Both the position numbers and the translations under genes were made by a program. This document shows positions 5,768 through 6,977 of a stretch of 6,977 nt of DNA, one piece after another; position 1 is the stretch's first letter, and each line of letters starts with the position of its first letter. Below the pieces are notes generated by a model, which worked only from the letters and a program-made list of their open reading frames with translations, was not told the origin of the DNA and made no database searches. The DNA lies in the NCBI GenBank assembly GCA_013003415.1, contig JABDJR010000129.1:1-6977 (forward strand), read 5' to 3'. Origin of the DNA: Candidatus Eiseniibacteriota bacterium (GTDB lineage: Bacteria; Eisenbacteria; RBG-16-71-46; JABDJR01).

Positions 5768-6976
5768 CTTGGTTAACACAAGTTTCTGCTGCTCAAGGAC
5801 CTTGCCGCCAGACAGTGCCCTGATAAAATAGATGCCTCGACTTGCCCGAGCCCCCCGTTGAGTGGATCCGTCCCAGAAGGCAGAACCGTCAAATGCTGAA
5901 GGGATGCGTTTCACGAGCCGCCCCGAGATATCAACAATGGAATACTCGAGGTCTTCCACTTTCTCGGGGTTCGAGTACGAAATCATCGTGCCGACGACAA
6001 CGGGGTTCGAACTCAGCACGAGCCCAGTTGCGGGCGTTGACTCAAGCGCAATCTCTGGCCCGCCAAAAGATGCGGGTTGTGAGCAATGCCAACTGTGAAT
6101 CTGTACAAAACCGTTTGTACAACTTGGAGCCACACAGGATCCAAACCAATTTCCTGTGGTCTGGATTGCAAAGCTGTTGTCACGGTTCCAAATGCAGTAC
6201 AGACCATTGTTCCAAATACTGTTGTCTGCATCATCTCCAGACACTCCAAGCCAGGGGGCACCCTTCCTGAGTGTCAGAATTCCTGCTACAGCATTCCCAG
6301 AGATTTGGTTGTTTCTAACTTCGGGCTTTGCATTCTTACCCTCTACCCGAAGGCCGTTAGAGGTGTTGTCCTTGAGAAAGTTGTCACTGCTTGCAACTCC
6401 CGAACCAATCTTAGGGGCTGCGATCGCGGTTCCGTTAGCGAGCACATGGATGCCATACTTTGAATCACTGAATGTATTTTTTTCGACCGTTGCTTCGCCG
6501 CCCTTAATCAGCAAAACCGCTCCAGTCGAGAATCCGGATGATCCCATTGTATTTGCTTCAATGTGAGGGGTACCGGTATTCGCATCTAACAAAATTCCGG
6601 CGATGCTATCATTTGCGCCTTTGAAGGTATTCCCTTCGATAGTTGCCTCATTGCTGTGTCCAGCAATGTGTATTCCATACTGCGTTCCCACGACAAAAGT
6701 GCTGTTCTTTATTAGGGGAGAGCCGGTCCCTGCCCTGGGCCCCTGTGTTGGATTGGAACCATAGTCAACCTTGATGTCAACGGCGTTTCCCTCGAAGTGC
6801 GAGTCTTCGATGCGACTTAAACCTGGGAACGCGTTGTCAAACTGCACGCCTACTTCGGCGTGTTTGATTCTTGCGTTTTGCAGGTCAACGTTTCCATCAT
6901 ACTTAGCAATGATCCCAACCCAATCACCTTCAGTATTTCCCTCCGAGGAAATCACTGAATGTGAGCCTGTCCCATC
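5765..6976 (-). CDS. Secreted right-handed beta-helix protein with C-terminal FlgD/T9SS-like sorting domain, 5' end beyond window
   Basis: The frame is open to the right edge and gives 403 residues; the start and any signal peptide lie outside. An internal GTG at 6955 is not a credible start because family-like sequence (D-G-T-G then S-V-I-S-S) continues upstream of it. Residues about 1-300 form PbH1-type repeats with recurring [N/G]-x-F-x-[G/D] and G-I-x-[V/L] rungs, for example I-E-G-N-T-F-K-G, V-E-K-N-T-F-S-D and V-R-N-N-Q-I-S-G. The repeat region ends with G-N-W-F-G-S-C, a form of the N-x-W-G motif common after such helices. The last 90 residues are a FlgD/T9SS type-A-like domain: Y-S-I-V-D-I-S-G-R-L-V-K, then F-W-D-G-S-T-Q-R-G, S-R-G-I-Y-F-I-R and a final K-L-V-L-T-K. 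In the FCB group such domains often mark proteins for export to the cell surface. The ligand or substrate is unknown. It is the first seen gene of a leftward operon with the small secreted protein. Confidence 0.88.
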   Translation of the reverse strand, partial: DGTGSHSVISSEGNTEGDWVGIIAKYDGNVDLQNARIKHAEVGVQFDNAFPGLSRIEDSHFEGNAVDIKVDYGSNPTQGPRAGTGSPLIKNSTFVVGTQYGIHIAGHSNEATIEGNTFKGANDSIAGILLDANTGTPHIEANTMGSSGFSTGAVLLIKGGEATVEKNTFSDSKYGIHVLANGTAIAAPKIGSGVASSDNFLKDNTSNGLRVEGKNAKPEVRNNQISGNAVAGILTLRKGAPWLGVSGDDADNSIWNNGLYCIWNRDNSFAIQTTGNWFGSCVAPSCTNGFVQIHSWHCSQPASFGGPEIALESTPATGLVLSSNPVVVGTMISYSNPEKVEDLEYSIVDISGRLVKRIPSAFDGSAFWDGSTQRGARASRGIYFIRALSGGKVLEQQKLVLTK

Positions 6977-6977
6977 C

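Overview
The window reads as a chromosomal segment of a bacterium, probably from the FCB superphylum or a neighbouring candidate phylum such as Eisenbacteria, Zixibacteria or KSB1. The clue is two secreted right-handed beta-helix proteins. One ends in a FlgD/T9SS-type C-terminal domain and the other in a short W-G-x-I-K tail. This placement is an inference from protein style; there is no rRNA or other phylogenetic marker.

Left part (1-1111): a minus-strand gene, cut by the left edge, encodes an isoaspartyl peptidase/L-asparaginase of the Ntn-hydrolase class. A 340-bp non-coding stretch separates it from the next gene. That stretch is rich in inverted repeats and holds a strong intrinsic terminator oriented with the asparaginase gene and ending about 40 nt before its start codon. 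This is the layout of a transcription-attenuation leader or of a small RNA.

Middle (1112-3859): two plus-strand genes lie head to tail. The first is an M3/M2-type oligopeptidase-like protein whose HExxH zinc motif appears to be replaced by R-V-F-G-S, so it is probably not an active metallopeptidase. The second is the ribosome-associated GTPase HflX. Its conserved N-terminus appears to lie upstream of the only standard in-frame start codon. The two genes probably form one transcript.

Right part (4001-6977, minus strand): a cluster for secreted or surface proteins. In transcription order it holds a 5'-truncated beta-helix protein with a C-terminal FlgD/T9SS-like domain, then a small secreted protein of about 155 residues tightly coupled to it (SD overlapping the previous stop codon), then a strong intrinsic terminator, then a second beta-helix protein. 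The terminator hairpin lies inside the apparent signal-peptide coding region of that second beta-helix gene. This part looks less GC-rich than the left half by eye.

No tRNA, rRNA, CRISPR array, insertion sequence or phage gene was seen. The window combines ordinary housekeeping genes with a surface-protein locus. The points most worth checking are the pseudo-peptidase, the start of hflX, the terminator/signal-peptide overlap and the structured leader before the asparaginase gene.
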